Positions 61,958 to 64,000 of a stretch of DNA of 64,000 nucleotides are shown piece after piece; the stretch's first letter is position 1; each line of letters begins with the position of its first letter. The translations under genes were made by a program, and so were the position numbers. The notes beneath the pieces were generated by a model. The model saw nothing but the letters and a program-made list of their open reading frames with translations, was not told the DNA's origin and did not search any database. This DNA is from RU20A sp042610495 (GTDB lineage: Bacteria; Pseudomonadota; Alphaproteobacteria; Rhizobiales; Rhizobiaceae): contig NZ_JBHGAP010000001.1 in assembly GCF_042610495.1 (NCBI RefSeq), positions 1,550,001-1,614,000 on the forward strand. Direction: 5' to 3'.

Positions 61958-63884
61958 AGAATTCGTCCCAGCCGCCGCTGGCGCCACCGCCTGCCACGCG
62001 CTTCTTCGGCGTGAAGGCCTCAGCCACGCGGTTGATCATCTGCCGCGCGCTGGACCCTGATGCTGCCGGGCGGGCGCCCATCGCTGCGGCCACGCCGCCG
62101 GCGACGCGGAACTGGCCGATCAGGCTGCGAAGCCGCTCCGCCTCGTTGGCGAGCGCCGCGCTGGCCGCCGTCGTTTCTTCCACCATCGCCGCATTTTGCT
62201 GGGTCGACTGGTCCATCTGGTTGACGGCCGTGTTGACCTGCTGGAGACCGACCGACTGCTCCTGGGCAGCCGTGGCGATGGCGTTCAACTGCTCGTTGAT
62301 GTCGACGACATGGCTTTCGATCACCTGCAGCGCCGAACCCGTTTCCGTGACGAGACGCACGCCGTTTGCGACTTCGTCGGCCGAGGTCCGGATCAACTCC
62401 TTGATCTCCTTGGCGGCCTTGGCCGAGCGCTGGGCAAGTTCGCGCACCTCCTGGGCGACGACGGCAAAGCCCTTGCCGGCCTCGCCCGCACGGGCCGCTT
62501 CCACACCGGCATTGAGCGCCAGCAGGTTGGTCTGGAACGCGATCTCGTCGATGACGGAAATGATGTTGCCGATCTCGGCGGACGACTTCTCGATCCGCTG
62601 CATGGCGCTGACGGCATCCTTCATGATCGCGCCGGAGCGACGCGCGGATTCGTTTGCCTGCTCGGCCTTGGTCCGGGCTTCGGCCGTCCGCTTTGTCGAG
62701 GAACCGACATTCGAGGTGATTTCATCCAGCGCCGCTGCCGTCTCTTCCAGTGCGGCGGCCTGCTGCTCCGTCCGCTTCGACAGGTCATTGGCCGAGGTGG
62801 ACAGTTCCTGCGTGCCCCCGTCGATCGAGCCCGCCGCATGGCTGACGGCCCGCATGGTTTCGGTCAGCTGTGCGATCGCTGCGTTGAAATTGGCGCGCAA
62901 GCCTTCGAAATCGCTGGCAAAAGGCGTATCGAGGCGGAAGGTGAGATCGCCTTCGGCAAGACGTTGCAACGCATTGCCGATGCCGGTCGTTGCCGCCGCC
63001 ATCTCCGCAACGCGGGCTTCTTCAGCCACACGCTTCTGGCGACGATCCTCTTCGCTGGCTGCCTGCTCGGCATTCAAGCGCTGCTCCACGGCCTGCTTTT
63101 CGGCAATCGCGACGCGGAAGCTCTCAAGCGACGAGGCCATCTCGCCAATTTCGTCAGCCCGCCCGAGCGCGGGAACGGCAAACTGCGTATCGCCGGACGC
63201 CAGCCGCATCATGCCCTCGTTGACAGCGACCAGCGGGCGAACGAGCGTGCGCGACAGCGCAAACAGCGAGAAGCCGCCGATCAGCAGAAGCAGCGCACTG
63301 CCCGCAAGCGTGGTGCGCTTGGCGAATGTCGCGGCATCCGCGGCAGCCGCGGCGCGAACGGTCAGCAGTTCCTTCTCCGCACCAATGAGGGCGGCGACTT
63401 CGGCGCGGATCGCGTCCATCGACTGCTTGCCCGCACCGGATGCCTCGATCGCGCGGGCGGCATCAAGAGAATCCGGCTTGGCCATCGCGGTCTTGATGGC
63501 ATCCACAACCTTGCCTTCCCACTGCGCCGCCAGGGCAGACAGCCCGTCAAGGCGCTTCTGCTGGGCAGGATTGTCGGACGTCAGCCCCTTCAGTGTCTGC
63601 CAGTGCTGCTTGAAGGCGGCGGAGCCCGCCTTCTGCGGCTCCAGGAACTTCTCGTCGCCGGACACGAGATAACCGCGAATGCCGGTCTCCTGGTCGATCA
63701 TGGAAGCAAGCGCAAGATTGGCCTCGCCGATCACCTGGTAGGTGTGCGCTGTCATCGCCGACGTCGCTTCCTGCTCCGAAATCGAAGTGAAATTGAGACC
63801 CGCCACCGCAAAGCTGATGACAAGCAGAAGAAGAAGGGCAAGCCCGATCTTCTTGATGATACGAATATTGGTAAACACGCCCAC
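61956..63884 (-). CDS. Methyl-accepting chemotaxis protein with CHASE3-like sensor (second of two)
   Basis: 642 residues. TM1 at about 13-32, a CHASE3-like periplasmic domain (DQETGIRGYLVSGDEKFLEP), TM2 at about 193-213, HAMP, linker and signalling domain. The C-terminal 350 residues are almost identical to the first receptor (for example EIAFQTNLLALNAGVEAARA and the end GGWDEF), while the sensor domains differ. GTG start 63884 with AGGGGG upstream. The final 116 nt of the window are AT-rich and probably hold its promoter. Confidence 0.92.
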   Translation of the reverse strand: MGVFTNIRIIKKIGLALLLLLVISFAVAGLNFTSISEQEATSAMTAHTYQVIGEANLALASMIDQETGIRGYLVSGDEKFLEPQKAGSAAFKQHWQTLKGLTSDNPAQQKRLDGLSALAAQWEGKVVDAIKTAMAKPDSLDAARAIEASGAGKQSMDAIRAEVAALIGAEKELLTVRAAAAADAATFAKRTTLAGSALLLLIGGFSLFALSRTLVRPLVAVNEGMMRLASGDTQFAVPALGRADEIGEMASSLESFRVAIAEKQAVEQRLNAEQAASEEDRRQKRVAEEARVAEMAAATTGIGNALQRLAEGDLTFRLDTPFASDFEGLRANFNAAIAQLTETMRAVSHAAGSIDGGTQELSTSANDLSKRTEQQAAALEETAAALDEITSNVGSSTKRTAEARTKAEQANESARRSGAIMKDAVSAMQRIEKSSAEIGNIISVIDEIAFQTNLLALNAGVEAARAGEAGKGFAVVAQEVRELAQRSAKAAKEIKELIRTSADEVANGVRLVTETGSALQVIESHVVDINEQLNAIATAAQEQSVGLQQVNTAVNQMDQSTQQNAAMVEETTAASAALANEAERLRSLIGQFRVAGGVAAAMGARPAASGSSARQMINRVAEAFTPKKRVAGGGASGGWDEF

Positions 63885-64000
63885 AATAGCCCCCTAAAGC
63901 TCCCGGCCCCAACTCCCGGATTGAATTTTCTAAATCGATCAAAATCTTGAGTTGATCTTTTAGAATATGCTTTAAGTATCTGGACTATTGTTATTAATGC

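Noticed and set aside
62011..63672. Long plus-strand frames opposite the second chemoreceptor
   Set aside because: Ser/Ala/Arg-rich mirror translation; receptor frame is unambiguous.
59462..63884. Repeated blocks as a CRISPR or satellite repeat
   Set aside because: The repetition is explained by homologous receptor signalling domains.

Overview
The window is GC-rich, gene-dense bacterial DNA with alphaproteobacterial, most likely Rhizobiaceae, character (Shinella, Rhizobium, Ensifer or Agrobacterium-like; the genus cannot be fixed by reading). Pointers are the DUF6867 gene inside a liv operon, an HWE-type histidine kinase, a RIME-like intergenic palindromic element, a GGAAC-N18-TT general-stress promoter in front of dps, chemoreceptors ending in GWDEF, and many ABC transporters for amino acids, polyamines and methylated glycines. 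There is no rRNA, tRNA, CRISPR array or intact insertion sequence. The left edge cuts a hybrid histidine kinase; the right edge lies upstream of a chemoreceptor gene.

Layout. 1-2.4 kb: hybrid kinase plus LuxR-type response regulator. 2.5-8.1 kb: branched-chain amino acid ABC transporter (livH-M-G-F, DUF6867, livK). 8.3-16.0 kb: methylated-glycine catabolism, with a dimethylglycine-dehydrogenase-like flavoprotein and heterotetrameric sarcosine oxidase soxBDAG. 16.3-20.3 kb: cysQ, an orphan DUF2793 phage-tail-type gene, a lone receiver protein, dps and a Crp/Fnr regulator. 20.5-26.5 kb: an SDR, a natural fusion of a ring-cleaving-dioxygenase-like protein with a carboxylesterase, a PLP enzyme with a divergent Lrp regulator, an FMN reductase and a second dioxygenase-like gene. 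Together these look like a quinone/aromatic-electrophile detoxification island.

26.6-36.3 kb: a DUF3833 lipocalin-like protein, then a DavA-like amidase, a polyamine-type ABC transporter interrupted by a VapBC-like toxin-antitoxin pair, an agmatinase/guanidinobutyrase-family ureohydrolase, a LysR regulator and an aminotransferase. I infer uptake and breakdown of guanidino or omega-amino compounds. 36.4-44.2 kb: a second polyamine-type ABC operon carrying a metallo-beta-lactamase-fold hydrolase and an aldehyde dehydrogenase, broken by a RIME-like repeat, with a divergent TetR/NTF2-like pair and a 49-residue membrane protein.

44.7-46.6 kb: a triple-PAS HWE kinase. 46.6-50.9 kb: a thiamine salvage operon (riboswitch, short upstream ORF, thiX-thiY-thiM-thiE-thiD) with no ATPase gene for its transporter. 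51.0-54.1 kb: copper export, copA-cueR, with a MerR-type operator promoter. 54.2-59.4 kb: a small conserved-looking ORF, then an operon of GMC oxidoreductase, enolase-superfamily enzyme and 3-hydroxyisobutyrate-dehydrogenase-like enzyme under a divergent LysR, probably for sugar-acid or hydroxy-acid catabolism. 59.5-63.9 kb: two chemoreceptors with nearly identical signalling halves, separated by repeat-rich DNA.
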